DNA of 64,000 nt from SHVO01 sp050250575 (GTDB lineage: Bacteria > Pseudomonadota > Alphaproteobacteria > Rhodospirillales > Rhodospirillaceae). Shown here piece by piece: positions 8,960 through 18,015 of the stretch (the first letter of the stretch is position 1; every line of letters starts with the position of its first letter). The notes under the pieces were generated by a model. It saw nothing but the letters and a program-made list of their open reading frames with translations. It did not search any database and was not told the DNA's origin. Made by a program: the position numbers and the translations under genes. The stretch lies in contig JBFWOJ010000009.1 of assembly GCA_050250575.1 (NCBI GenBank), positions 62,001 through 126,000 on the forward strand. The letters run 5' to 3'.

Positions 8960-9769
8960 TCAACCGCGAAGCGCTGCAAGCGCCGCCGCATGAACCCGGG
9001 CGTCGCCGCAGGCCAGCACCTGGCCATGAACGGTCGTCTCCGACTCTAGGGCCAACGGGTTTCCATTCCAATCGGTGATGCGTCCACCGGCCCCTTCCAG
9101 GACCGGCACGACAGCCGCGTAATCATGTAACTTGAGCGCCGCCTCGCACGCGATGTCGGTCCAGCCCGAGGCCACCATCGCGTAATGATAGCAATCGGTC
9201 CCGCCGAACCTCGTTTGGCGGACGGCGGCTTTCAGGCGGTTGAAAGCAGGCCCTTCGTCGGCCGAAAATCCATTCGCCGAGGTCGCGTAGAGGGCTGCCT
9301 GCGCCAGCGCGGGGCAGGAACGAGCCCGCGCCGGTGCGCCATTCATGGTCGTCGGCAGATGGGCGCCTCCCAGCCATCGTTCCTTCAATGCGGGGTGGTT
9401 GATGCACCCGAGGTAGGGCGCCGCCCCTGTCCCCGTGCGCCGCCATAGGCCGATCAGCGTTCCGAACAGCGGAACGCCATTGATGAATGATTTCGTCCCG
9501 TCGATGGGATCGAGGATCCAAAGCCACTCCGCGTCGAACCGCTCGATGCCGTGTTCTTCGCCGACGATCCCATGATCGGGAAATGTTTTCGCGATCGCTT
9601 CGCGCAGCGCCGCTTCGGCATTGCGGTCGGCGATGGTGACGGGCGTCGCGTCCGACTTCGCGTCGATCGCGATATTGCTGCGGAAGTGCGAAAGACAGAT
9701 CGCCCCGCTCAGGTCGGCGAGGCGATGAAAAAGGGCGACGCAGGTCTCTGTGAAACCTTCGTCGCCCAT
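8960..9769 (-). CDS. hisN: Histidinol-phosphatase, inositol monophosphatase family (HisN type)
   Basis: Mg-dependent phosphatase, 269 residues from the ATG at 9767-9769 (a TTG two codons upstream is also open). It shows the inositol-monophosphatase metal motifs: GEEHG near residue 70, DPIDGTKSF near 85-93, and WTDIACEAALKLHDYAA near 210. The KSF after DPIDGT and the LKLHDYAA motif match the HisN subgroup that removes phosphate from L-histidinol phosphate in histidine synthesis. A generic inositol-phosphatase role cannot be excluded without phylogeny. It sits 11 bases after the cytochrome c gene and 36 bases before yejA copy 3, so it is probably co-transcribed with them. Confidence 0.82.
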   Translation of the reverse strand: MGDEGFTETCVALFHRLADLSGAICLSHFRSNIAIDAKSDATPVTIADRNAEAALREAIAKTFPDHGIVGEEHGIERFDAEWLWILDPIDGTKSFINGVPLFGTLIGLWRRTGTGAAPYLGCINHPALKERWLGGAHLPTTMNGAPARARSCPALAQAALYATSANGFSADEGPAFNRLKAAVRQTRFGGTDCYHYAMVASGWTDIACEAALKLHDYAAVVPVLEGAGGRITDWNGNPLALESETTVHGQVLACGDARVHAAALAALRG

Positions 9770-9786
9770 ATCCAAGGTAAAACCGG

Positions 9787-10410
9787 TTATTTCGCCGGCG
9801 CGGCTTCGGCCGGAGCGGCTTCCGCAGGCGCGGCTTCAGCCGGAGCTTCGGCCACTTGCGGCAGCGGCGGCGCGTTCGGCGTGTTGTCCATAAGGAACTT
9901 GATGACCGCGGCGCGCTCTTCGGCCTTCTTGAGGCCGGCGAAGTTCATCGTGCCTTTCGGCGCGAGGCGCTTGGGGTTCTCCAGGTAGTCGTCCAGCTTC
10001 TCGTAGGTCCAGTTGCCGCCGATACCGCGCAGCGATTCGCTGTACTTGGCGAAGTTCGGATCGCCCGCGACAGTACGGCCCACCACGCCATGCAGGCTCG
10101 GGCCGGTCATCGGCTTCGCGTCCGCCGCCACGGTGTGGCAGGAGGTGCACTTGCGGAAGCCGGCGCTGCCGTCCTCGGCCGAAGCCAGCGCGATCATCGG
10201 AATGATGTTCGGGCGCTGGGCTTCTGCACCAGAATCCGCGGTCGCGACCGCCGCGACTTCAGGCACTTCCACCGGGTAGCCGAAGTTTTCCACGGTTTGT
10301 TCTTCCGGCATCACCAGCCCGCCGATGATGTTCACGCCCAGAACCGCCAGGAACGCGAGCCAGAAGGCGCTTACGACGGCCTGGAACGTCCGGTTATCGA
10401 GAAAGCTCAT
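9787..10410 (-). CDS. Membrane-anchored c-type cytochrome (CycM/c552-like)
   Basis: Electron carrier at the periplasmic face of the inner membrane, 207 residues from the internal ATG at 10408-10410. An N-terminal uncleaved helix (AVVSAFWLAFLAVLGVNIIGG) is followed by a linker and a class I cytochrome c domain with CTSCH for haem attachment and a distal Met in GTMNFAGL. The protein ends in several copies of an Ala/Pro/Glu (PAEAA) repeat. In alphaproteobacteria such cytochromes shuttle electrons from the bc1 complex to the terminal oxidase and are often found next to kdsB-pheA as here. The longer reading frame upstream adds no recognisable sequence. Confidence 0.9.
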   Translation of the reverse strand: MSFLDNRTFQAVVSAFWLAFLAVLGVNIIGGLVMPEEQTVENFGYPVEVPEVAAVATADSGAEAQRPNIIPMIALASAEDGSAGFRKCTSCHTVAADAKPMTGPSLHGVVGRTVAGDPNFAKYSESLRGIGGNWTYEKLDDYLENPKRLAPKGTMNFAGLKKAEERAAVIKFLMDNTPNAPPLPQVAEAPAEAAPAEAAPAEAAPAK

Positions 10411-10595
10411 ATAAAAGGTCCCCGCGTCAGAATTTGCGCCCTGAATAATCGGTCTAAGGCCAAATCTCAATACGAATCAACGGTCCAGACGTTGTTTTGG
10501 AACACCGCGGAACGGCCCATAACCTCTTGGAACCAGGGCATTAGTCCTGTATGCCCTAGCGCCTCATCCGATCGGTAACGAGACCTTCGACGCCC

Positions 10596-11327
10596 ATGCC
10601 CGCTCTGATCGTCATCCCCGCGCGGCTCGCCGCCACCCGCCTTCCGAACAAGCCGCTGGCCATGATCGGCGACGCGCCCATGATCGTACATGTCTGGCGC
10701 CGGGCGGTTCAGGCCAACGCCGGGCCGGTCATTGTCGCCGCCGGCGATCAGCCGATCGTCGATGCGGTCAAAGCGGCCGGGGGCGAGGCGGTGATGACGG
10801 ACCCTGCGCTGCCCTCGGGCAGCGACCGTGTGCATGCCGCCGCCGAGATCTACGACCCGCACGGCAAATTCGATGTGGTCGTCAACGTGCAAGGTGATCT
10901 TCCGACGCTCGAACCCAAGCTCGTCGCCGCGTCGGTCACCCCGCTTGCAAATCCCGTCATCGACATCGCGACCGTGGTCGCGCGCATCACCGTGCAAGAG
11001 GAGCTGAACGACAATGCGGTGGTGAAGGCCGCGCTGTCGCTCGAACCGGGCGCCACCGTCGGCCCGGCCCTCTATTTCAGCCGCAATCTCATCCCCTCGG
11101 GGCCCGGCGATCATTACCACCATATCGGCATCTACGCCTTCCGCCGCGCCGCGTTGCGGCGTTTCGTCACCTTGAAGCCGACGGTCCTGGAGGTGCGCGA
11201 GCGGCTCGAGCAGCTGCGCGCGATCGAGAACGGCATGCGCATGGCTGCAGCCCTGGTCGATACGATCCCGCTCGGCGTCGATACCCCGGCCGACCTCGAG
11301 CGTGCGCGGCGCCTGCTCGGCTTCTAA
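10596..11327 (+). CDS. kdsB: 3-deoxy-manno-octulosonate cytidylyltransferase (CMP-KDO synthetase)
   Basis: Activates KDO with CTP for lipopolysaccharide inner-core synthesis, in the cytoplasm. 243 residues, the usual length. N-terminal nucleotide-binding motif IPARLAATRLPNKPL, then PSGSDRVHAA and VNVQGDLP, all diagnostic of KdsB. The 185-base gap to the divergent cytochrome c gene must hold both promoters. pheA follows after two bases, so the two form an operon. Confidence 0.95.
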   Translation: MPALIVIPARLAATRLPNKPLAMIGDAPMIVHVWRRAVQANAGPVIVAAGDQPIVDAVKAAGGEAVMTDPALPSGSDRVHAAAEIYDPHGKFDVVVNVQGDLPTLEPKLVAASVTPLANPVIDIATVVARITVQEELNDNAVVKAALSLEPGATVGPALYFSRNLIPSGPGDHYHHIGIYAFRRAALRRFVTLKPTVLEVRERLEQLRAIENGMRMAAALVDTIPLGVDTPADLERARRLLGF

Positions 11328-11329
11328 CG

Positions 11330-12187
11330 ATGGCGAAAAACCTTCGCGCCGGTAACGCGATCGCGTTCCAGGGGATGCCGGGCGCCTATTCGCATCTGGC
11401 CTGCCTCGCCCAGTTCCCGCGCATGGACGTGCTGCCCTGCGCGCAGTTCGAAGACGCGTTTATCGCCGTGCAGAAGGGCCGCGCGCGGTTGGCCATGATC
11501 CCGGTGGACAATTCCTTGGCCGGGCGCGTGGCGGACATCCACCGCCTGCTGCCGCACTCGGGGCTGCATATCGTCGGCGAACACTTCGAGCGGGTGAACC
11601 ATCACCTGCTCGCCATTCCCGGCGCGAGCCTGAAGACGGTGAAGACCGTCTATAGCCATGTGCACGCTCTCGGCCAGTGCCGCGACTTTCTGAAGAAGAA
11701 GAAGCTCGAGGCGGTGGTCGCCGCCGATACCGCCGGCGCCGCGCGCGACATCGCCGAGCTGGATGATCCGACCGTCGCCGCGATCGCCTCGAAGCTCGCG
11801 GGCAAGATTTATGGCCTCAAGTCGCTGGCCTCGAACATCGAGGACGCCGACCACAACACCACGCGCTTCCTCATCATGGCGCGCGAGGCCGCGCACGTGC
11901 GGCCGAAGAAAGGCGTCAGATATGTGACCTCCCTGGTGTTCCGCGTGCGTAACGTGCCGGCGGCGCTTTACAAGGCGCTCGCGGGCTTCGCCACCAACGG
12001 CGTCAATATGACCAAGCTCGAGAGCTATATGGTCGGCGGTCACTTCGCCGCGACCCAGTTCTACGCCGATGTCGAAGGCCATCCCAACGACCGGTCGCTC
12101 AAGCTCGCGCTTGAGGACCTTCGCTTCTATTCAAAGGAAGTGAAGGTGCTCGGCGCTTATCCCGCCCATCCGTTCCGTTCGGAATGA
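11330..12187 (+). CDS. pheA: Prephenate dehydratase
   Basis: Converts prephenate to phenylpyruvate in phenylalanine synthesis. 285 residues with no chorismate mutase domain, as in most alphaproteobacteria. The PDT catalytic domain runs from FQGMPGAYSHLA (near residue 15) through VDNSLAGRV and the NTTRFLIM stretch. A C-terminal ACT domain (residues about 195-275) carries an ESYM motif in the usual phenylalanine-sensing position, so feedback inhibition is expected. It ends one base before the convergent nudC stop. Confidence 0.93.
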   Translation: MAKNLRAGNAIAFQGMPGAYSHLACLAQFPRMDVLPCAQFEDAFIAVQKGRARLAMIPVDNSLAGRVADIHRLLPHSGLHIVGEHFERVNHHLLAIPGASLKTVKTVYSHVHALGQCRDFLKKKKLEAVVAADTAGAARDIAELDDPTVAAIASKLAGKIYGLKSLASNIEDADHNTTRFLIMAREAAHVRPKKGVRYVTSLVFRVRNVPAALYKALAGFATNGVNMTKLESYMVGGHFAATQFYADVEGHPNDRSLKLALEDLRFYSKEVKVLGAYPAHPFRSE

Positions 12188-13072
12188 TCACCCTTCGTCC
12201 CGCCACCCTTCGATCAGCCAGCGTGAAATCGACGAGCGGTGGGGCAGAAGCAGTGTGCCCGGACCGCTTTCGGCGGCACGCACTTCCTCGCGGGTGAACC
12301 AGCGGCAGTCTTCCAGCTCCCGGGAATCGCGCTGGATGTCGGTGGACAGCGCTTCGCCGCGAAAGCCCAGCATTAACGACGAGGGGAAAGGCCACGGTTG
12401 CGAGGCCATGTAGCGCACCGCGCCCACCTTGACGCCGGTTTCCTCCGCCACCTCGCGCCGGACGGCGTTTTCGATATCCTCGCCCGGCTCCACGAAGCCG
12501 GCGATGGTCGAGTACTGACCCGGCCGCCATTCGGCTTTGCGTCCAAGCAGGCATTTGTCGCCGTGCGAGATCAGCATGATCACGGCCGGATCACTGCGCG
12601 GAAAGGTGCGGTGGCCGCAGCGCGCATCGACACAGCTGCGGCTGTGACCGGCCTCGGTCGGGCGCGTCCGCGCGCCGCAACGGCTGCAGAACGGATGATT
12701 GAGGTGCCAGATCGCCATCGCGCGGGCGTAGACCGCAAGCGAGGCCTCCTGCGCCGCCAGGATGGTCGCGAAGTCGCGCAATCCCGCGAAACTGCACGCA
12801 ATGCCCAGGTCCGGCGGCTCCGCGCCGCCCAGCGCCAGCGCGAACCATGGCGTCTCCTCCGCAAGTCCCAGGAAGATCGTATCGCCGGAAAGCCGCGCAA
12901 GAATATCGGGGCCGAAGTGCAAGGGCTTCAACGCCGCATCGACCGGATGAAGATCCTTCCACACCGGCAAGACCCGCGCCCTCGCGCTGTTCGCCAGCGC
13001 GCTGACTTCGGCCTCCTTGCCGCGCAGATGTTCGGCGCGGTCGATCGGCGATTGCGTGAACGTGAGCGGCAT
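12188..13072 (-). CDS. nudC: NAD(+)/NADH diphosphatase, Nudix family
   Basis: Hydrolyses NADH/NAD and removes NAD caps from RNA. 294 residues from the ATG at 13070-13072; the longer frame to 13276 overlaps rlmH and is not needed. Middle zinc ribbon with four cysteines (CSRCGAR and CVDARCGHR). Nudix box from GFVEPGEDIENAV to REVAEETGV fits the consensus GX5EX7REUXEEXGU. The following SQPWPFPSSLMLGF is the NudC-specific signature. Two bases separate it from rlmH upstream. Confidence 0.93.
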   Translation of the reverse strand: MPLTFTQSPIDRAEHLRGKEAEVSALANSARARVLPVWKDLHPVDAALKPLHFGPDILARLSGDTIFLGLAEETPWFALALGGAEPPDLGIACSFAGLRDFATILAAQEASLAVYARAMAIWHLNHPFCSRCGARTRPTEAGHSRSCVDARCGHRTFPRSDPAVIMLISHGDKCLLGRKAEWRPGQYSTIAGFVEPGEDIENAVRREVAEETGVKVGAVRYMASQPWPFPSSLMLGFRGEALSTDIQRDSRELEDCRWFTREEVRAAESGPGTLLLPHRSSISRWLIEGWRDEG

Positions 13073-13074
13073 GG

Positions 13075-13548
13075 TCAGGCGCGGTGGTACGGATGGCCTG
13101 CCAATATACTCTGCGCGCGGTAGACCTGCTCGGCCAGCATGGCGCGCACCAGCATATGGGGCCAGGTGAGGGCGCCGAAGGAAAGGACGAAGTCGGCTTT
13201 CCGGCGAACCGTCTCGTCGAGACCGTCGGCGCCGCCGATGACGAACGCGACAGTACGCACCCCATCGTCGCGCCACCGGCCGAGGCGACTTGCAAAAGCA
13301 TCGCTGGTTTCGGTGCGGCCGCGCTCATCGAGCGCGACCATTCGCGCGCCCGCGGGCACGGCCGCCAGCAGGGCTTCGCCCTCGCGCGCCTTGCGCGCCG
13401 CGACCGCCAGCTCCTTCTTGATCTCGATTTCCTTCAGGTCGACGCGCCATGGCAGGCGCGCACGGTAGCTTTCATAAAGATCCCGCTCCGGCCCGGGCTT
13501 GGCCTTGCCCACCGCGGCGATGACGATATGGAGCGCGCCCGTGCTCAG
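13075..13548 (-). CDS. rlmH: 23S rRNA (pseudouridine1915-N3)-methyltransferase, probable CTG start
   Basis: SPOUT-family enzyme that methylates pseudouridine 1915 in helix 69 of 23S rRNA. C-terminal SAM-binding knot: FVIGGADGL, LSFGALTWPHMLVRAMLAEQVYRA. The first GTG (13510-13512) would cut the protein to 145 residues and remove the first core beta-strand (LHIVIAAVG). No ATG, GTG or TTG lies between it and the end of rsfS, but a CTG at 13546-13548 overlaps the rsfS TGA as CTGA and gives 157 residues, the family length. I therefore place the start there. Identity is firm; the start is an inference. Confidence 0.85.
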   Translation of the reverse strand: MSTGALHIVIAAVGKAKPGPERDLYESYRARLPWRVDLKEIEIKKELAVAARKAREGEALLAAVPAGARMVALDERGRTETSDAFASRLGRWRDDGVRTVAFVIGGADGLDETVRRKADFVLSFGALTWPHMLVRAMLAEQVYRAQSILAGHPYHRA

Positions 13549-13931
13549 GAGCGTTTCGCGGATTTCTTCGACGGCGCGGGTGAGGACCAGATGCGTTCGA
13601 TCTGATAGAAGGCGCGCACCTCCGGCCTGAACAGATGGACCACCACGTCGCCGGCGTCGATCAACACCCAGTCCCCGTGTTTCTCGCCTTCGGTCTGCGC
13701 CTTTATGCCGACCTCGCGCAAGGCCTCGACCAGGTGTTCGGCCATGGCCGAGACCTGACGCGCCGACGTGCCCGATGCGATGATCATGCGGTCGGCGATG
13801 GAGGTCTTTCCAACGAGATCGATGGTGAGAATGTCCTGCGCTTTGTCGTCGTCAAGCGAGGCGAGGATGGCGCCGACCATGGAGTCCAGATTTGGGGTCT
13901 TTGCGTCGGGCGAGTCTTGGTTCTTCGGGAT
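13545..13931 (-). CDS. rsfS: Ribosome silencing factor RsfS, start uncertain (ATC candidate)
   Basis: Binds ribosomal protein uL14 and blocks subunit joining when nutrients run short. The RsfS/Iojap domain is clear: DDDKAQDILTIDLVGKTSIAD, ASGTSARQVSAMAEHL, GDWVLIDAGDVVVHLF. The first in-frame ATG (13878-13880) gives 111 residues but has no good ribosome-binding site. A strong TAAGGAG sits six bases before an in-frame ATC at 13929-13931, just after the nadD stop, giving 128 residues with the acidic lead-in common in alphaproteobacterial RsfS. I report the longer form; the shorter one is the conservative choice. Confidence 0.85.
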   Translation of the reverse strand: MPKNQDSPDAKTPNLDSMVGAILASLDDDKAQDILTIDLVGKTSIADRMIIASGTSARQVSAMAEHLVEALREVGIKAQTEGEKHGDWVLIDAGDVVVHLFRPEVRAFYQIERIWSSPAPSKKSAKRS

Positions 13932-13941
13932 GGTCGTCTCC

Positions 13942-14547
13942 TTAGTCTTTCGCGGCGTTGTTGCGGATGGCGGTCGCCGACGCCGGATGGCGCCGCATCG
14001 CGACATAGGTCCACACCGGAAGGGGCCGGCTCCAGAAGCGGTGCAGGCCGATCCGGTTGAACCGGCGCGCCGCCGCGCCGGCCAGCGCTTTATAAGAATA
14101 AGGACTGCGGTCGAAGACCGCAACGCGACAGGCTCTAAATATCTGCGTCCAGCGCCACCATCGCCGCACCTGCACCAGGTTGTCCGAGCCCATCAGCCAG
14201 ACGAAGGCGATATTCGGATAACGCGCGGTGAGAAGGGCGAGGGTACGCGCAGTGCGTGTCGTGCCGAGGCGCCGTTCCACGTCGGTCGCGAGGATTTTGG
14301 GATGCGACGCGATTTGCCGGGCGCGGGCGAGGCGTTCGTTCAGGGTGCCCATCTCCCGGCTGCTTTTCAGCGGGTTCTGCGGACTGACCAGCCACCAGAC
14401 TTGATCGAGGCGCAGATGCTTGAGGGCTTCCAGGCTGAGGTGGCGGTGGCCGTCGTGGGCGGGATTGAACGATCCGCCGAGCAACCCGACCCGCCGCCGG
14501 CGCCTGTCGCCGAACGGGGGGATGTCACGACCGAATTTGGCCGTCAC
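13942..14547 (-). CDS. nadD: Nicotinate-nucleotide adenylyltransferase
   Basis: Makes nicotinate adenine dinucleotide from nicotinate mononucleotide and ATP in NAD synthesis. 201 residues from a GTG at 14545-14547 that lies inside the end of proA (23-base overlap). The nucleotidyltransferase motif GGSFNPAHDGHRHLS is near the N terminus and the C-terminal SATAIRN corresponds to the ISSTxIR motif. The open frame continues further upstream, but that part is out-of-frame proA. The cluster obg-proB-proA-nadD-rsfS-rlmH is standard in alphaproteobacteria. Confidence 0.9.
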   Translation of the reverse strand: MTAKFGRDIPPFGDRRRRRVGLLGGSFNPAHDGHRHLSLEALKHLRLDQVWWLVSPQNPLKSSREMGTLNERLARARQIASHPKILATDVERRLGTTRTARTLALLTARYPNIAFVWLMGSDNLVQVRRWWRWTQIFRACRVAVFDRSPYSYKALAGAAARRFNRIGLHRFWSRPLPVWTYVAMRRHPASATAIRNNAAKD

Positions 14548-15796
14548 CGCGCACCTTGTATTTGAAGGTGGTGAGTTGCTCGACGCCCACGGGACCGCGG
14601 GCATGCATCTTGCCGGTGGCGATGCCGATCTCCGCGCCCATGCCGAATTCGCCGCCGTCGGCGAATTGGGTCGAGGCATTGTGCATGACGATGGCGCTGT
14701 CGAGTGCATCCATGAACCGCTCCGCCGCCGCCTTATCCTCGGTCACGATCGCTTCGGTATGCTCCGAGCCGTGGGTGAGGATGTGTTCCAGGGCCTCGTC
14801 GAGGTTCTTGACCGCCTTCACCGACAGGATCGCGTCGAGATATTCGGTGTCCCAGTCTTCGGCGCTCGCAGGCTTCACACGCGCGTCGAGCTTCTGGATT
14901 TTGGCGTCCCCGCGCAGCTCGCAGCCGGCCTTGGCCAGATCGTCGAGGATCGGCGGAAGGATGCGCGCCGCGACGCCTTCGTCGACGAGCAGCGTTTCGG
15001 TCGCACCGCAGATCCCGGTGCGCCGCATCTTGGCGTTGAGCACGATCTTGCGCGCTTTGGCGGGGTCGGCCTTTTCGTGGATATAGGTGTGACACAGCCC
15101 GATCAGGTGCTGGAAGGTGGGCACGCGGGACTCGCGCATCACGCGGTCCACCAGCGATTGCCCGCCGCGCGGCACGATGACGTCGATGTACCTGGTCATC
15201 GTCAGCATCTCGCCCACCGCGGCCCGGTCGGTCGTCGGCACCATTTGAATGGCGGTGAGCGGCAGGCCCGCCGCGTTCAGTCCGACGTGCAGACAGGCGA
15301 GAATCGCCCGCGACGAATGGAAACTCTCCGAGCCGCCGCGCAGGATGCAGGCGTTGCCCGCCTTCAGGCACAGCCCGCCGGCGTCGGCGGTCACATTGGG
15401 ACGAGACTCATAGATGATGCCGATGACGCCAAGCGGCGTACGCACGCGCTGAATGACAAGGCCGTTCGGCCGCGTCCATTCGGACATCACGGCGCCCACC
15501 GGATCGGCAAGGGCGGCGATCTCCTCCAACCCTTTCGCCATCGCCGCGATGCGCGAGTCATTGAGCTCCAGGCGATCCATCAGCGCGGCGGAGAGGTTCT
15601 TCGCCCGCGCGGCCTCCATATCCTTGGCGTTCTCGTCTTTGATCTTCGCGGCCTCCGCGCGGATCGAGGCGGCCGCCGCCAGCAGCGCCTCGTTCTTGGT
15701 CTCCGTCGCCGCGTTCGCCAGAACCCGGCTTGCGGCGCGCGCATTGCGGCCGATCTCGGCCATCACTCTCGAAATGTCCTGCGCCTGCGCGTCCAT
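14525..15796 (-). CDS. proA: Glutamate-5-semialdehyde dehydrogenase (gamma-glutamyl phosphate reductase)
   Basis: Second step of proline synthesis: reduces gamma-glutamyl phosphate with NADPH. 423 residues from the ATG at 15794-15796, two bases after proB; the longer frame covers proB and is spurious. Shows LGVIGIIYESRPNVTADA, the LKAGNACILRGG segment and the catalytic cysteine region RRTGICGATETLL. ALDH-superfamily fold of normal length. Confidence 0.95.
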   Translation of the reverse strand: MDAQAQDISRVMAEIGRNARAASRVLANAATETKNEALLAAAASIRAEAAKIKDENAKDMEAARAKNLSAALMDRLELNDSRIAAMAKGLEEIAALADPVGAVMSEWTRPNGLVIQRVRTPLGVIGIIYESRPNVTADAGGLCLKAGNACILRGGSESFHSSRAILACLHVGLNAAGLPLTAIQMVPTTDRAAVGEMLTMTRYIDVIVPRGGQSLVDRVMRESRVPTFQHLIGLCHTYIHEKADPAKARKIVLNAKMRRTGICGATETLLVDEGVAARILPPILDDLAKAGCELRGDAKIQKLDARVKPASAEDWDTEYLDAILSVKAVKNLDEALEHILTHGSEHTEAIVTEDKAAAERFMDALDSAIVMHNASTQFADGGEFGMGAEIGIATGKMHARGPVGVEQLTTFKYKVRGDGQIRS

Positions 15797-15798
15797 CC

Positions 15799-16938
15799 TC
15801 AGAATCCGACCACAAGATCGTCGCGGTGAATGACCTCGCTGCGGCCCCGGTAGCCCAGGATCTTCTCGATGTCCTCGGACTTGTGGCCCTTGATCAGGCG
15901 CATGTCCGAGGCCGAGTAGGCCGACAGGCCCTTGCCGACGATCTGTCCGTCTTTGGTGCGCACCTCGACCGCATCGCCGCGCTCGAAATCGCCGAAAATA
16001 TCCGCGACGCCCGCCGGCAGCAGGCTCTTGCCGGTTTTCAGGGCGGTGACGGCGCCGTCGTCCACCGAAATGCTGCCCCGGGTCTGGACGTTGCCGGCGA
16101 TCCAGCGCTTGCGCGCGGTGCGCGGCTCGGCCGCCGGCAGGAACCACGTGCAGCGTCCGCCGTCCTCCAGGGCGGTCAGAGGATTCATCGGCTTTCCAGG
16201 CGCGATGGCCATCCGGCAGCCGGCCGCCATGCAAATCTTCGCCGCCATGATCTTGGTGACCATGCCGCCGGACCCGACCCCGGTGGTCGTGACGCCCGCC
16301 ATGCCTTCGATCTGCGGCGTGATCTCGCGCACTTCGGGCACCAGGACGGCGTCCTTGTTGAGCCGGGGATCTGCGGTGTAAAGGCCGTCGATATCGGACA
16401 AGAGGACGAGCGTGTCGGCGCTGATCATCTGTGCGACCCGGGCCGCGAGCCTGTCGTTGTCGCCGAAACGGATTTCCGCCGTGGCGACGGAATCATTTTC
16501 ATTGATGACCGGAATGGCGCGCAGGCTGAGCAAGGTGTCGAGCGTATTCCGTGCGTTCAGGTAACGCCGCCGGTTCTCGGTGTCGTCGATCGTCACCAGC
16601 ACCTGGCCGACCGTGATGTTGTGGCGATCGAGCGAGCTTTGATAGGCGTGCGTGAGCCGCATCTGCCCCGTTGCCGCCGCGGCCTGCTTCTCCTCGAGGC
16701 GGAGTTTGCGCCCGCGCATGCCGAGAGGGCCGCGTCCGATGCCGATCGCGCCCGAGGTCACGATCACCACTTCCTGGCCGCGGGCATGGGCCGCCGCGAT
16801 GTCGTCGCAGAGCGCATCTAGCCACGCCTGGTGCAGCGCGCCGCTCTCCTCGTTCACCAGCAACGCGGACCCGATCTTCACCACCAGGCGCTTGGCGCTC
16901 GTCACCGGCGATTTGGTCTGCGGCTCCATCTTGCTCAT
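15799..16938 (-). CDS. proB: Glutamate 5-kinase
   Basis: First, feedback-inhibited step of proline synthesis. 379 residues: amino acid kinase domain (VVKIGSALLVNEESG; VTSGAIGIGRG; INENDSVATAEIRFGDND; LSDIDGLYTADPR) followed by a C-terminal PUA domain from about residue 285 (RGSISVDDGAVTAL). The presence of the PUA domain matches the usual bacterial form. The ATG overlaps the obg TGA by four bases, indicating coupled translation. Confidence 0.95.
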   Translation of the reverse strand: MSKMEPQTKSPVTSAKRLVVKIGSALLVNEESGALHQAWLDALCDDIAAAHARGQEVVIVTSGAIGIGRGPLGMRGRKLRLEEKQAAAATGQMRLTHAYQSSLDRHNITVGQVLVTIDDTENRRRYLNARNTLDTLLSLRAIPVINENDSVATAEIRFGDNDRLAARVAQMISADTLVLLSDIDGLYTADPRLNKDAVLVPEVREITPQIEGMAGVTTTGVGSGGMVTKIMAAKICMAAGCRMAIAPGKPMNPLTALEDGGRCTWFLPAAEPRTARKRWIAGNVQTRGSISVDDGAVTALKTGKSLLPAGVADIFGDFERGDAVEVRTKDGQIVGKGLSAYSASDMRLIKGHKSEDIEKILGYRGRSEVIHRDDLVVGF

Positions 16939-18008
16939 GGACGCCAGCCGCCGGGCTCGCGCGGGCCGTCCTCATCGTCTTCGCCCTCTTCCAGCTCCTC
17001 GGGACTGACATTCGGGTCGCGGGCTTTCTCGACGATCTTGGCCAGCGCGCGCAGCATCTCCTCGCGGCCTTCGCCCGAGACGCCCGAGAGAAGAACGGGC
17101 TTCTTCCGGCTCGCCTTCGCCAACGCGGCGCGTTTTTCTTCGCGTGTGTCCGGATCCAGCGCGTCCACCTTGTTGAGCGCGACGATCTCCTTCTTGCGGC
17201 CAAGGCCCGCGCCGTAGGCTTTCAATTCACCGCGCACGGTCTTGTATGCCGCCGCCACGTCTTCTTCCGTGCCGTCGACAAGATGCAGAAGCACCGCGCA
17301 GCGCTCGATATGGCCGAGGAACCGGTCGCCGAGGCCGGCGCCCTCGTGGGCGCCTTCGATCAAACCGGGAATATCGGCAATGACGAATTCCAGCTCGCCC
17401 ACCTTCGCGACGCCAAGGTTGGGATGCAAAGTCGTGAAAGGATAATCGGCGATCTTCGGGCGGGCGCGGGTGACCGTCGCCAGGAACGTCGACTTGCCCG
17501 CGTTGGGCAAGCCGACAAGGCCCACGTCGGCGATCAGTTTCAAGCGCAGCCATACCCACGCTTCCGGCGCGATCTGGCCGGGGTTGGCGTAGTCGGGGGC
17601 CTGATTCGACGGGCCCTTGAAATGCGTATTGCCGAAACCGCCGTTGCCGCCGCGCAGCATCGTGATGCGGTCGCCGTCCTTGGAAAGGTCGGCGAGCACC
17701 TCTTCGCGGTCCTCCGAAAGGATCTCCGTTCCGACCGGCACCTTGATGACGAGATCGGCGCCGTCGCGGCCGGTGCAGTTCTTGCCCATGCCGTTTTCGC
17801 CGCGCTCGGCCTTGAAGTGCTGGTGATAGCGGAAATCGATCAGCGTGTTGAGGTTGCGCGCCGCTTCGAAGATGACGTCGCCGCCTTTGCCGCCGTCGCC
17901 GCCGTCGGGCCCGCCGAACTCGATGAACTTCTCGCGCCGGAATCCGACGCAACCGTTCCCGCCATCACCGGCTTTTATATAGATCTTGGCTTGGTCGAGA
18001 AATTTCAT
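16935..18008 (-). CDS. obgE: GTPase Obg/CgtA
   Basis: Ribosome-associated GTPase needed for 50S assembly and growth control. 357 residues. Glycine-rich Obg fold at the N terminus (KAGDGGNGCVGFRREKFIE; GGPDGGDGGKGGDV), G domain from about residue 160 with GLPNAGKST, DIPGLIEGA and NKVDALD. An acidic tail rich in Glu/Asp follows. Located downstream of rpmA as in most bacteria, with a GNAT gene inserted between. Confidence 0.95.
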   Translation of the reverse strand: MKFLDQAKIYIKAGDGGNGCVGFRREKFIEFGGPDGGDGGKGGDVIFEAARNLNTLIDFRYHQHFKAERGENGMGKNCTGRDGADLVIKVPVGTEILSEDREEVLADLSKDGDRITMLRGGNGGFGNTHFKGPSNQAPDYANPGQIAPEAWVWLRLKLIADVGLVGLPNAGKSTFLATVTRARPKIADYPFTTLHPNLGVAKVGELEFVIADIPGLIEGAHEGAGLGDRFLGHIERCAVLLHLVDGTEEDVAAAYKTVRGELKAYGAGLGRKKEIVALNKVDALDPDTREEKRAALAKASRKKPVLLSGVSGEGREEMLRALAKIVEKARDPNVSPEELEEGEDDEDGPREPGGWRP

Positions 18009-18015
18009 GGCGTCC

